Below are positions 19,631 through 31,900 of a stretch of DNA of 64,000 nt, in pieces; position 1 is the first letter of the stretch, and the number at the start of each line of letters is the position of its first letter. This DNA is from Persicaria tinctoria (taxonomy: Eukaryota > Streptophyta > Magnoliopsida > Caryophyllales > Polygonaceae): assembly GCA_037127255.1 (NCBI GenBank), contig JBANSL010000001.1:37005001-37069000 (forward strand). The letters are read 5' to 3'. A program made the position numbers and the translations under genes. Below the pieces are notes generated by a model, which did not search any database, was not told the DNA's origin, and worked only from the letters and a program-made list of their open reading frames with translations.

Positions 19631-20598
19631 TGTTGATGAAACACAAAACATGTTCTTTATATTATTATGCTCGAATATTATTTTATATTATTATATGCTT
19701 CCAGATATTATATTCTAACATTTTAGGAAGTTTTTCAAATATTATCTCCTTCCAAATTCGAAAAGTGAAGAAGGACATAATCGGAGATCATGGCTCAAAA
19801 GTTTCCAAGTATAGAAGATCTCGAAGATAGCCATGATCAGCCTAGCCGTTGGAGAAGATTCATTCCTCAAGTGGCGCCGATGATTTTCACTATATAAAGG
19901 AGATGAAAAAGAGAGAGAGGACGGACGTACATTCACGAATATCATTGCACAATCAGCCCTCAAGTTTACGATCTCTCTTCAGCGTGTTCTCTCTACTTGT
20001 TCTTAAGAGTCTTATATTTTGTTTGAAAGCTTTTGAGAGTTACACAGTGAGCTTATATGATATATTCTGAGAGAGTGTTATACTCGAGAGTTTATAACTC
20101 AGGAAGTGGGCACTAGGCTATTGATTCTCGAGAGTAAGAGGAGTGTACTAGATAGCTGAGAGAGGTGGGACTCTTCTAGATTGGTCTGGGATTCCAAGGG
20201 AACGTGAGTTGACTAGATTGCAATTGTATAGGAGAGAGGCTTCTCGGTGAGTTATTAGGATCCTAAGCTTTGTGAATCAATAAAGCATGTTAAATCCTAG
20301 GGTTGTGGAAGAACCCTATGCGGGGACGTAGGCCAAGTTCGTGTCGAACCTCGTTAACAATTCGTTGCGTCCTTTACTTACTGTTTTACCTTATTTCCGC
20401 ACTTGGTTCGAATTGTTTAACTTTGTGATTCAGGTTTTCAGAGAAAAGACTAAGTCTAATCTCAAAGGGTTTTTGCACGAGCTTCAAAAGTCTTGAGACT
20501 ATCTGCAAAAAAACGGCATACTCTATTCAACCCCCCTTCTAGATTATCTTTATATTACTTTGTTTTACATTATCGAACCTTCATGTTATAATCCAACA
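19631..20598 (+). mobile_element. Probable Ty1/copia solo LTR
   Basis: About 970 bp run from TGTTGATG to ATCCAACA. It has a TATA box (TATATAAAGG, 19891-19900) and a block at about 20310-20375 ('ggggacgtaggcc...gaacctcgttaa') that I recognise from copia LTRs. There is a pyrimidine-rich end near 20530. The flanking 5-mers do not match (AGCAG and AAAGT), so the left boundary is provisional. There is no internal coding sequence on either side. Confidence 0.5.
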
Positions 20599-21035
20599 AA
20601 AGTTAAAAGACAATATCCAATAGACAATCACTTCGAATTCTCAGTTGTTTCTCCTCTTGAACTATTTCTTGAGCCCCAAATGCACATTCGCTTCTAATTC
20701 TTAGTTGTTTCTCCTCTTGAGAAGATATGAAAGACTGAAACATATTACTTCAAATCACCGACTCAACTAAAATGGCTAGCAGATCATCCCACTCTCAACC
20801 AAGTCCACGTAATTGTATGTCGTTGTATTGTTAACCAATCACCCACTCACTCGCCATCACTATCTCGACAACCACCTCTCCTTCCACGCCAGCATTGTAG
20901 GCAATCAGGGATGCAGGTGCTACAAGTACCTCCATCGTAGCCAAGTAGTAAAAGTCGATCAAAAGGAACAACTGCAAGACACCTTAGTGAGCAAAAATAA
21001 CTCCCTAAAACAAAGTTAAAAAGAAAAAACTTGCA
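20599..21035. other. Non-coding spacer with a small duplication
   Basis: No gene is visible. A ~30-bp stretch ending 'agttgtttctcctcttga' occurs twice, at about 20640 and 20702, as a diverged duplication. Confidence 0.5.
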
Positions 21036-21183
21036 CTCCCTCCATTTAATAAATAGATGTCCTTTTAGAAGTTATCACAAATACACCTTGATTAGCTTTT
21101 TAATTTTTTGAACCCGACTAAATTTTTTTTACAATAGATAGTAAAGATTCGAAAATGACAATCATTTTGAAACAAAATGAAAG
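21036..21183. mobile_element. Decayed Stowaway-like MITE
   Basis: The left end CTCCCTCCATTTAATAAAT and the opposite-strand right end CTTTCATTTTGTTTCAAAAT, continuing into ATGATTGTC, resemble the CTCCCTCCGTTTCAAAATG end of Stowaway MITEs. It directly abuts the point where element C's 3' LTR is truncated (about 21190). Confidence 0.6.
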
Positions 21184-22545
21184 AATTAAAATGCTTTGGT
21201 AGATTTCGGAATAAACTTTATGCAAAAGAAAACTTCCAAGATCGGGGTTTGCGACAACGATTACCATGAAAGCGGAATAAAAATCATAAAAGGCGGTGAC
21301 TTTATCGATAAAGGAGAAGGCTTTCACCTAATCCGACAAGTAAGAATATAAATCTCGCGACAAATAATCCTAATTGCATCTATTCCTTTTCATAATTAGC
21401 ATTTATAATCTTTTGAATAAAAATCTCAATTACTACCCAAGTTTCACAACATGAGTTCTTCAATTTCTCAATCAAAGATGAAGCACATAGGGAATAGATT
21501 AAGATAACGACAAAATACCTCCTTTCGCAATTGCTAATCCATCAACATGGCTCTCGTTGGGCTCACCCCAACCCCAGAAGTAGGTGGACTACTCGCGCCT
21601 CATCGCAATCGCAGACATTGGTGTATGCACTACTAGAATTGTGTCCATAGACATCGGGTGATTAACATCAGTCAGAAAAACGCATGATGTTAAATAGTTT
21701 TTTAACATCGTTTTGTAAATTTGTGATGTTGAAAATGAAACAGACATAGCCTTATTTTGTTGACCGATGTGAAAAATGTTTTTTTTGAAAAAAAAGTAAG
21801 ACGCGGGATTGAAATCTGAACTGAGTAAAATCCCGCTCAACTCAAATTCAGGCGGGCGAATTCCAAATTTCCTAACACTTAGAAAATTTCCTGAATTTTT
21901 TTGGTGGTTTCTTAAATTCATAAAAATACAATCCCAATATTCCCAACACTTAGAGAAAAAATTTTAAATTATTTGAAAAAAAAAAAAAAAACATATACGT
22001 ACATAGAAAAATAAAAAGAAGATATTCACTAGCCAGTCGTACTCATCTCTTTCCTCCTCACGTCCCGACTCTCCTTCCTGTTCACAGCGAATCCTTGATC
22101 CTTCCTTCTCCACTCTCGCCTTCCATGTAGGCTCTGGGCTGTCGAACTCGAGGGTGGCTCCGGTGGCGTTTTTCATGGTCGATCTAGTCTCTCCGACTTT
22201 TCTCACACTGTTGAACTCGGCCGGTGAAATCCCTCACATTTTCGTTGTCGTCCTCGCCTCAGGCTGTTGGACCAAAGCTCAGTTGTCGTCCTCGCCTCTC
22301 AAGCTGCCAAAACCCCTTCTCTGGCAGTCGAAACCCCTACTCCTTCACTGCTTCTTTGTCACTGGTAAGAAATTCCGCCATTAATTTTCAATATTTTCGA
22401 TTTAGGGTTTACGTCAATTGGTTTGATTGAGTGTAGGTAGATACTCAGTTTTGATTTAGGGTTTTTTTAGGGTTTGAAGTACTCTTTAATTTAGCTAATA
22501 AAACTAATTTAGGCTTATCTGGTGTTCTTTGATTTTGAAGAGAGA

Positions 22546-22643
22546 TGGACAGCCGGGCTTTGATATTTAGCCAGTGGACCTCAATCTTGATATCTTGGAG
22601 TGGACATTGGATGTCATTGGGGTGACATATCGACGCCTTGATG
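22546..22643 (+). pseudogene. Captured exon of a SNF2-family chromatin-remodelling helicase
   Basis: The exon reads RALIFSQWTSIL, then after a one-base deletion DILEWTLDVIGVTYRRLDG, and ends at a good splice donor (GATG|GTAGGT, 22644). This is helicase motif IV-V territory of SNF2 ATPases. The wording is closest in my memory to plant CHR19/SMARCAD1-like proteins. The frameshift near 22583 and the lack of other helicase exons show it is a transposed fragment. Confidence 0.75.
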
Positions 22644-24399
22644 GTAGGTAACCTTTTTTATTTGTTAACTCTACCGGTTCCAGTGTCCGAAATTGGGCTG
22701 ATGCCATTCTTAGAGATGGATGATGCCCAATAGTCACGTTTGTTAAGGGTACTGGACCTATATTCTATTAAGCTTAAGTCACTCAACCTATTAATATAGA
22801 GAAAGACATGCCTTTTCTCCAAAGTCGTCATGTCTGACTTTTATGCACTTCAGTTACAAGCTATTTCCTTTTCTAGTATGGTGAAATTGATTGGCTCCAT
22901 TGAATCTAGCATTATAGAATTATTAAACCTCATCCATGTTGATGCTTTGGTTATAGATGGTTGCACTTGAGTTCAATTTTAAATATCTAGGTTGTTAGAT
23001 AACCTTATATTTATTCAGGTAGCTGAAATTGATTTTTGGTTAGGATTTTCTTTTTATTTTATTTTAAAGGTTAATATATTGAAAACTTAAGAGAGAATAT
23101 TTACAAGAGATAATGTTTTTAGAGGACAATAGCTATCAAAATGAGGCCATAGACCTCCTCTACTGTCTATACCTTATGGAAGGGTTCCATATGGACCAAA
23201 AACTATGTTTAGGAATTGTGGCTGAATTCCAAATGGTGCTACTCCTTAGTTTCCTATTATCTCTTGTTTTTATTCCTTCATAGCTAGGCTTTAGAGATGT
23301 TAAGCTTCCCATTTGTTCTCCATTTGTGTAACTTCTTACATCTACATGCCAATAGGCTAGTTTCTTCACTGAATCATTTCTAACTGACCAGGGTCCTATG
23401 GCGAAGTATATCATGGAGATTGGCATGGATCTGTAAGTATTTCTGGTGTATCTGTCATTCATTTTTCTTCTTAATGATTGATAACTTACCTTCTGTTTGG
23501 TGTGAATAAACAAAAGATAAAGAACTTGAATGGACAATGATATGAAGTGTTTCATGGCATGAAGATGTTTGGTACTCGTTCCAGCTAGTTATGCTGCTTA
23601 GAATATAAATTGCTTCTATGCAAATGATATATCTGCTTTTTTAGTGCAGTTTTATGTTGAAGTTTGCCCTCTTTCATTATTCTTTTTATTGTTCCTATTT
23701 TGGTGTTGTAAAGGCTTGCATTATTAACCTGGAAGTGGCTGCTCTCAAGTTTCAACAAGGTCAAGGTCGCTATGAGTATATCTGCTAATAATAATTAAGA
23801 ATCATTAGGATGGACTTGTGCATTGTTATTGGTTGATTTGTTTGAAAATGAGAAACTTAAGTTACTTAACCTTTTGTGGTATGACTGAAATTTCTTAAAG
23901 AAAAACTATATCATCAAAGTTGATTTTGTTTTCAATTCTTTTTGAGGGATTTTACTGCTAATGAGAAGTTTGTACCTGTTATGCATAATCAAAATGACCT
24001 CATCAACAATGAGTTCTTAAAGCAAGACTATAGCAAGCCTATAGGAAGTTTGTACATGTCATGCTTTTTCAAAATATTTTCCTTCTTTCCGTTCTTGCCT
24101 TTAGTTGCAAGCAAGCCTGTTGATATTTACAATATGCAGGAAGTTGCAGTGAAGAGTTTCCTTGACCAAGATTTATTTGGTGAATCTCTTAGGTAGATAT
24201 ATTTATGTGCTCATTCAAAATCCCTTGGTTTTATTGTGTTCAAAAGGCTAGCTACAATTAGCTTAAGTGAGAGTATATCAAAAGTATTTGATTCTTCCAT
24301 TTTTATAGGGTACTTTACTAAATGGACAACAAGTATCTTTGAAGAGGTTGCTCAGAAGCTCCAGTCAAGCAGCACACAACTAGCTTAAGTGTGGAGTAT
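22644..24399. other. CACTA interior between captured gene pieces
   Basis: This is mostly A/T-rich, intron-like sequence. Around 24090-24190 an open stretch (KPVDIYNMQEVAVKSFLDQDLFGE) looks exon-like but I do not recognise it. Before the SNF2 exon, 22030-22380 is GC-richer and resembles a gene's first exon or leader. No transposase is present. Confidence 0.4.
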
Positions 24400-25685
24400 A
24401 TCACAAGTAGGCTTTCAGTATTCTCTGGCCCAAGGCCTGATGTGGTTGTGCAGCAGTACACTCAACTCATTGGAATGCCTACTCCAATGCCTTATTGGTC
24501 ATTTGGTGAGTAAGATCATTGCTAGCCTTTAACGTTATGGTGGCACAGTGTGCTGATTACTTTTTTTTATCCTGTCAGTGTGTTGATTACTAATAAGTAG
24601 TTTATCTGTGCTGAAGCAATCTCTGTCAAACAATCCCTTAATCTTGTACTGATTAATGACTTATTGTTAGTACTGACATATTTATGTCTGGGTGATTGTG
24701 AACCGGGTTTAAGGTTTCCATCAGTGCCGATATGGATATCCGAATATAAAGGTTGTGGAGGATGTGGTGAAAGGCTATGCAGAGGCTGGAATTCCTCTAG
24801 AAGTGATGTGGACTGACATTGATTACATGGATGGGTTCAAAGATTTCACTGTTAATCCTGTCAACTACCCTTTGCCTGAGATGCAGGGATTTGTCACTCA
24901 GCTTCATAATAATGGCCAAAAATATGTCCTCATCATTGATCCTGGTATGTTTTCGATTAGATTTTCGGCGTCTCATATAGTTTCTATCAAGAACTTATCT
25001 GAGTGTTTGACTTTGGGTCGGTATGAAAATCTCTGCAGGGATTTCCATAAACAGCACATATGAGACGTTTCAAAGGGGAATGGAGGCGGACATCTTTGTG
25101 AAACGTCAAGGAGCATCATATGAGGGTGCAGTGTGGCCCGGGAAAGTCTATTTTCCGGACTTTGTCAACCCGAAAACCACAGCCTTTTGGACAGACGAGG
25201 TTCAGAGGTTCCATGATGCCCTCCCTGTGGATGGCCTATGGATTGACATGAATGAGGCCTCCAACTTCATCACTTCACCACCCATCCTCGGATCAACACT
25301 TGACAACCCACCCTATGCGATCAACAACTCCGGAGACTGGAGGCCCATTAACAACAAAACAATACCTGCAACTGTTGTTCACTTTGGCAATGTGACCGAA
25401 TATAATGTACATAACCTTTACGGCTACCTAGAGGCCAAAGCCACGAATATCGCCCTCAAGAAGGTGACAAATCAGAGGCCTTTTGTCCTATCACGATCAA
25501 CCTTTGTCGGGTCAGGAAGGTACACTGCGCACTGGACTGGGGATAATGCGGCGACATGGAATGATCTTGGTTATTCCATCCCAACAATGCTTAGCTTTGG
25601 CTTGTTTGGGATTCCAATGGTTGGAGCTGATATATGTGGGTTTTCTGGCAACACAACAGAAGATCTCTGTCGTAGGTGGATACAG
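24400..25685 (+). pseudogene. Captured alpha-xylosidase/alpha-glucosidase (GH31) fragment
   Basis: Three exons are readable. They run from about 24400 to 24505 ([20 protein letters not shown]), 24714-24944 ([18 protein letters not shown]) and 25039-25685, separated by introns with GTGAGT/AAG and GTATGT/CTGCAG borders and ending at a GTGAGT donor. The last exon has the GH31 nucleophile motif ([10 protein letters not shown]) and the acid/base region ([10 protein letters not shown]). Its wording is closest to plant alpha-xylosidase XYL1, a cell-wall enzyme that trims xyloglucan oligosaccharides. The signal peptide, N-terminal domain and C-terminal domains are missing, so no working enzyme is expected. 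The catalytic core exons have no stops, so capture is fairly recent. Confidence 0.9.
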
Positions 25686-27599
25686 GTGAGTGCACATTGA
25701 ACGTTATTTATTGCCTGAATTGCCAGAACACTACATATAGAATGATATATGTAGTGTTAATGTAAATGACTAGCAACTTGGAATATGTTCATTGATGTAT
25801 TTTATCTTGTATTTGAAACTATTGCTCTCTTGTATTTGACTCTATTGTCAATATTTAATGTATATGTTTCTTTTCAATGTTTAATTTTCTATTAGCTAAG
25901 GCAGGGCCACTATATAGATAAATAGGGATATTCGATGAAAAAACATCGGACTCGAGAGAAAAAAAATATGATGTCTATCTTTATAGATACGTCGATCATA
26001 AAGATATAAATTGATTTCTAAAACCTATTATATATCAAAACTATAATATAAAACGATGTTATAAAATGCCAAAACATCGTTTTTCATTTAAAAAATGATT
26101 TGAAAATATATAAATAACATCGACTTTTAAAATAATCAATATGGTTCATTATATTTATATAAAATAATACAAAAAAATAAACATGAAAAAAGAGTATACA
26201 CAAATTGAATAATTCATAACTGATGTGTATATCAAAGTAAAACATCAGGTTTGTAAAAAATAACGATGTTAATGTGAACTTTTGTGTTGTACTGCATAAC
26301 TTCAAATGGCTAGAAATGCAAAATAATAATGGTTTAACATTAGGTGAATAAATCAAAACGAAAGTATATTCATGTATTCAAATCATTATAAAAATGAAAA
26401 ACGATGTTTTAAACTATTAAAGACATCGGGTATAAACCGATGTGGTAAAGTTGAGATCTTTAACACCACCCACTAACACGTCGAATTTTTTTTTTATTAA
26501 CATCGGTTTATACCCGATGTCTATGAACATTATTCTAGTAGTGATGAAAAGAAACTTGCAATAAACTAATATTCAAAGTCTTTACAATCCCGGCACTCAA
26601 CTTTCGTAGAATGTCAAAACCCTAAAACCTTTGAACTCCTAAAAACCTCTATGTGTAATTGTATCTCTGAATATTGAATGAATAAAACTCAGCCCCATGG
26701 GCTTTGTTTATAGGCTTCCAATCCTTGCTAATCAAGGAAGGAATTCTATCTATATAGATCTATTATAGAAGATATAATTCTACTTGGAAATAAATATATC
26801 TAAATAAGATAAAACTAGATAAATCCTAGGGTAATCAAGGAAGGAATTCTTCATGCGCAACGAATCTCCTCCCGAAAATATCTCCAACGGATTCGGGATA
26901 AAACTTTAAGTTAAGCTCGGAATCGGATTGGTGACGTCGTTGGGTGTAAGTCGATATCGACCAATGCATGCCGATATCGAGTAACTTTTCTCGGCTTTTC
27001 CTCTCTGCTACTCGATTCCGGCTCCTGTGATGCTACTCGATTCCGGCTCCTGTGATGAAAATCGAGTGACTTTGTGGTCGATATCGACTAGGATATGTCG
27101 ATATCGAGTTGAGTCTTCAACTTTCTCTCCGTCTTGGCTCAATTTTGGCTTCTGAGGAAGATATTGAGTCGATTTTTCTGGTCAATATTGACTTACTGAG
27201 GTCAATATCGACTTGCCCCTTTTCTTCACTTCTTGCTTCTGGTCCATATCGATTTGGCTTGTGATTTTCGGCCAGATTTAGTCAATATCGACTAGGATGA
27301 GTCAATATTGACTTCTGCTCAGTTTCTCGTTCTAGGCTCAGCTTCGCTTGATGTCAGGTGCTCTCTCGTCGATTTTTGCGCTCCTTCAGTAGACACCAAG
27401 TGCTCTTCCAGTCTTTCTTAGATTTGCTTCGATTTAGCTCCAAATTCTGCAATATTAAACAGAAACTTGTGTAGACCTCTATTTCTCAAAAATAAACATA
27501 AACTACACAAATTCGCTATATTCCCATCCCAAAATGCATGAAATGATGAAATAAGGAGCTAAAATAAGTATAAAAACATGGCATAAATTATAGACATCA

Positions 27600-28847
27600 A
27601 ATCACCCATACTTAAGCTTGCTTGTCCCCAAGCAATAACTTGGATGGTCATTCAAGGGGAAACCTGCAAAAACACTCAACATAATGGATTCATTGTAATA
27701 TTACCCAACACTCAATTGCCATCCTTGAAAAGGTACTTGGTGCCTACAAATCTGCGCCTGTGAATGAAAAGCAATTTCTACACACAAAAGGAGGTTTATA
27801 CAAAAACAATTTTCTGTGACAAAGCGACAATAATCAAGAGGACTTTATTTCATCTCAAAAAGGAGTATATAGGTAAAAGGCTAAAAGTTGGGCAATTTTT
27901 GGCCATGTGGTGTTTAATCCGGGGGAATGCATTATTTCCAAACTTTCTCAACCAAATTCCTTCTTTATAAGACTCACCACCTCTCTGACCTCAGCACTGC
28001 CTTCTCACGAGTCGCAAACATGGGTGTTATGAATGGCCCCAGATACTTAGTTCTTTGGACTCCTCGATTGTGTCCCATCTCGTCAAACTATTATCTCAGC
28101 GAGCAGGGTGGATCTACCTTTATCTCCTGAGGTGATCGGATTTTTTGTCACTCATTAAATCTTCCATAAATCTGAATTTTTCTTGCCAAACTCCAATAAT
28201 GTCATAACACAACAAACCATAATGTCTCCATAAAATGATTTCATTTTCACCATAATCCCCGGATAGGGTACAGGGTAAAAAATGAGCAATATAAGGCATA
28301 TGTGGAGCAATAATGATGTAGAGGCAAATAAGGCTTATAATATGGCTTTTGTGTATTTGGGTAAAGGTATGGCTAGAAGTATAAAAATGAGCATATATGG
28401 AAATTTTAAAATCCTCCATTCTCTTATTGTGCATAATGTCAAAAGCAACATCAATATACCTCACTTTTGTGGTTTTACCATAAAAATTCGCACGTCATTG
28501 AGACTTCCCTTTTCTAGGCAATCTTGTGCAATATCTCTAACGAATCCATCCTTGCATCGTCGAGTCTTGCTTTGGCTTCCATGACTCTTTTCTTTGAACT
28601 TTTTGCAAGCTTTGGGTGACATTCTTACAATTCTCTTTAAAATGCATCTTTTGAATATAAAATACAAACATGCAAATGCGATATTCAAAATAAACTAAAC
28701 TCGATAAAGAGTTGTGCCATGTCCTGAAATTTTAAAATACAGTCTTGGAAGCACATAAAATACAGTCCTGGAAGCACATAAAAACAATAAACCTAGACAT
28801 AGTCTTTACTCCCACCCCATACTTAAAATGGACAGTGTCCCCACTGT

Positions 28848-28850
<3 letters not shown>
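27600..28850 (-). other. 3' untranslated internal region of element C
   Basis: This is non-coding and homologous to 3692-4900 of element A (shared blocks near the LTR, around 27990-28140 and at 28810). It stops at the AT repeat where the LINE inserted. A polypurine tract should lie just inside 27600 (GTATGGGTG on the minus strand). No gene is seen. Confidence 0.7.

Positions 28851-28908
<58 letters not shown>
28850..28908. repeat. (AT)n microsatellite at the LINE 3' end
   Basis: This is about 58 bp of pure AT. Read on the minus strand it follows the LINE's 3' end (…TTGTATAAAATATAT), so it may be part of its tail or of the target. Confidence 0.85.
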
Positions 28909-28911
<3 letters not shown>

Positions 28912-28936
28912 ATACAAGGCAACGATTTGGGGATGG

Positions 28937-31900
28937 TCAACCGCGGTTGAACCACCGCCCAATAGCGTCCTGACGGACGACATCGTCAATGTCATCAGGC
29001 ATCAGCTCGGTGACAAACGACGTAGAGAAGCCCAAATGCGCCAGTCTGTCGGCAACCTGGTTCCCCTCTCTGAAGATGTGTGAGAAGCTAATACTCTCGA
29101 ACGTGCGGCAGAGGCCGAGGGCATCCGAAACCTCCATTTCAATCTCCCAAGGACACCGCCAGATCCCCTTCAAGACGTTGATCAGCATCAAGCAGTCTCC
29201 CTCCACCTCAAGCCGAGAGATACCCCTCATCAAAGCAATCTGGAGACCGAACAAAAGACCGCGACATTCAGCTTGTACAGGGGACAGACGACCAAGATCC
29301 CGGCCGCCACAAGAGATAACTGAACCATGACAATCGCGAATAACAAATCCCGCGGCAGCGAGACCAGAGCTAGCCATAGCACCATCAAAATTAAGTTTGA
29401 CAAAGCCTTCAGCGGGTTTTTTCCATTTAATAGTTTTCTGTTTTTTTGTTCTGGTTTGGCTGGATCTTTTAGCAGTTGTCGTGTTATCTTCTAGCTCATC
29501 TTTTTGTGCTTTTTTCCAACTAATCATGTATTGTTTAATAGTCTTTATCCATTCTTCCGTGTTCTTAATGTCGTTGTTGTCAAAAAGAATTTTGTTTCTC
29601 ATTGACCAGATACCCCAAAGGGAAAAGGCGAGGGTCGCTTTCTGATTTTCCAAAAGATTTGTAAAAATATATGTGATTATATTTTTATAGGATTTGTCTA
29701 CTTTGTCAGTATGTCGGATAATTTGCTCGATTTTTCTGTCCATTCTCCCTATAAAATATAAGGACGTTTGACATTCGGTAAAGATATGGGTAGCGTCTTC
29801 ACCATTATGGTTGCAAAACGGGCACTCTAGAGGGACATGGACTCCTTTACTTTGCAATCTGACTTTCGTAGGGATCCCGTTTAGGAGGTTTTTCCATAGA
29901 AAGTTTTTGATTTTAGGCGGACAGTCAATTTTCCAAATCCAATCTAGTGGGTCAACACTGGTTCGCTTATTTCTTGTAATGTGGTCAACCGCACTAGAAG
30001 TGGAAAACCAGCCATGTTTATTAGGCTTCCAATACAATCTGTCTTCGAAATCATTTGAAGGGATATGAACATTAATGATTTTCTCGACGACATCTTGAGG
30101 AAGAAAATCTTCCGGTCTTTCTTTATTCCAGGTTTTATCTGGTTTAATGAATTTGTCAACCGTATCCAATTCATCAATTTGGCTATGCATACTTTTTTCT
30201 CGGAGGTCGATGTCTGTTTGTAACCACTTGTCTTTCCAAAACCGGATGGTTTTCCCGTTTCCTACTTGCCATATTAAGGCCGAGCAAAATTCATCCTTAA
30301 TCTCCATCATTTTTCTCCATTGCCATGAAGTGTTCTTTTTCATCGTGTATTCCCAGATATTATCGTCCTTCAGGTATTTTTCCTTCACAATTTTTACCCA
30401 TTCGTTAGTAGGTTCCGCAAGGATTTTCCATAGGAGTTTCATTTGGAGCGCTTTGTTCATGTCTTTGGTCTTTACTAGTCCTAAACCACCTTCTTTCTTT
30501 GGTCTACAGATTTTATCCCAACTGATGAGTGGTTTGAACTTTGAGTCCTTGTTCCAGAAAAAACACCTGTTTAGTCTGTCGAGATCGTTATGGATACTTG
30601 TCGGCAACATGAAGTTTTGCATAATGTAATTAGGTTTGGCTCCTAGGTTTGCTTTAACTAAGATCGCTCTTCCTTGTTGGGTTAATTCCTTTGCTCTCCA
30701 TTTTGTTAGTTGGTTCTTTGATTTACCAAGGACATCTTCAAACGTGTTCTTGTTTACTCTACCATTTATGATCGGACAACCGAGATATTTTTCTAAAGCT
30801 GTCTGATTTGTTATCTGGAGGCATGTCTGGATGCGTAGTTTTTGATCATTTGTGATTCCTTTTGTAACTTGGAAAGAAGATTTTTGAAAGTTTACTTTTT
30901 GTCCAGAAATCTCATAGTACTCATCAAGTATAGTTTTCACAATCTGGCACGTTTCCGTTGTCGCTCTAGCGAAGATCATTATATCATCCGCAAAAGACAA
31001 GAAAGGTATAGAAGCACCGTTCCTAGAGGTCTTGAATCCAATGGTGTTTGGTGATTGGTCACTTTGTCTTTGTAGTTTTCTTGCGAGAATCTCAGCACCT
31101 ATGATGAATAGGTATGGAGAGATGGGTTCACCTTGCCTGAGCCCCCTGTGGGGGCGGAAAGTTTCAGTTGGTTCATCATTCACCAGAACAGAGAATGACA
31201 CAGTTTGGATACATTCTTTAATCCAATCACAGAACTTTTTGCAGAAGCCGAATTTCGTCATAACAGAGATCAAAAAATCCCAATTCATCATGTCATATGC
31301 TTTTTCCATGTCGAGCTTGATTGAAACCCATCCGTTTTGACCTTTTTTCCCACGAAACGAATGGAAGATTTCGTGTGCAATGAGTACATTATCCTGAATA
31401 GCTCTATCGGATATGAAAGCTCCTTGCAGAGGATGGATAATTTTTCCTAACACCATTTTCAATCTGTCCGCCAGAATTTTGGCTATTGCCTTATATATAG
31501 TCGAACAAAGGCTAATTGGTCTATAGTTATTGGTTGTCCTTGGGTTATCACATTTTGGGATCAGAGTGATAAATGTTTCATTTATCTGCTTGAGCATTCT
31601 TCCAGAATGGAAGAATCCCTTAATAGCTTTAGTGACCGAAGGGCCCACAATGTCCCAATATTGTTGGTAGAACTCAGCCGTCATACCATCTGGGCCAGGA
31701 GATTTGTCTTTACCGAGCGAAAAGAAAGCCTTTTTCACTTCCTGGTTCGTTATTGGTTTGGTAAGATACTCGTTTTCCTCATGTGAGATTTCTATATTTA
31801 TTAATTCTAAATACTCTTCTAAAAGTCTAGAGTTGATTCTTTCTTCTTGAAATCTTTTTTCAAAGTCTCTCCGGATCTCTTTCCTGATATTTTCTTCTCC

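Larger units (their letters stand above)
21628..26543. mobile_element. Gene-capturing CACTA transposon (Pack-CACTA), 4916 bp
   Basis: It begins CACTACTAGAATTGTGTCC and ends, on the other strand, CACTACTAGAATAATGTTC. The inverted ends continue through CATAGACATCGGGT. It has a 3-bp duplication ATG on both sides (21625-21627 and 26544-26546). The uninterrupted site exists in the other LTR of element C (around 45399, 'gtgtATGaaaagaaac'), which proves the insertion. Sub-terminal repeats with GATGTT/AACATC are dense within ~300 bp at the left and ~600 bp at the right, as in CACTA elements. It encodes no transposase and instead carries pieces of at least two plant genes, so it is non-autonomous. Confidence 0.95.
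21190..27599 (-). repeat. 3' LTR of element C (interrupted by CACTA)
   Basis: Bases 21190-21627 and 26544-27599 match 44960-46427 in order. The right end (CATCA at 27595-27599) aligns with A's LTR end beside the same 'cccatacttaag' sequence. About 460 bp of the LTR's 3' end (44498-44960 in the other copy) are missing here. A 26-bp duplication (ctactcgattccgg... twice, about 27008-27058) is absent from the other LTR. Confidence 0.85.

Noticed and set aside
24400..25685. Working host alpha-xylosidase gene
   Set aside because: The N- and C-terminal exons are missing and the fragment lies inside a CACTA element with clear ends and an empty site.
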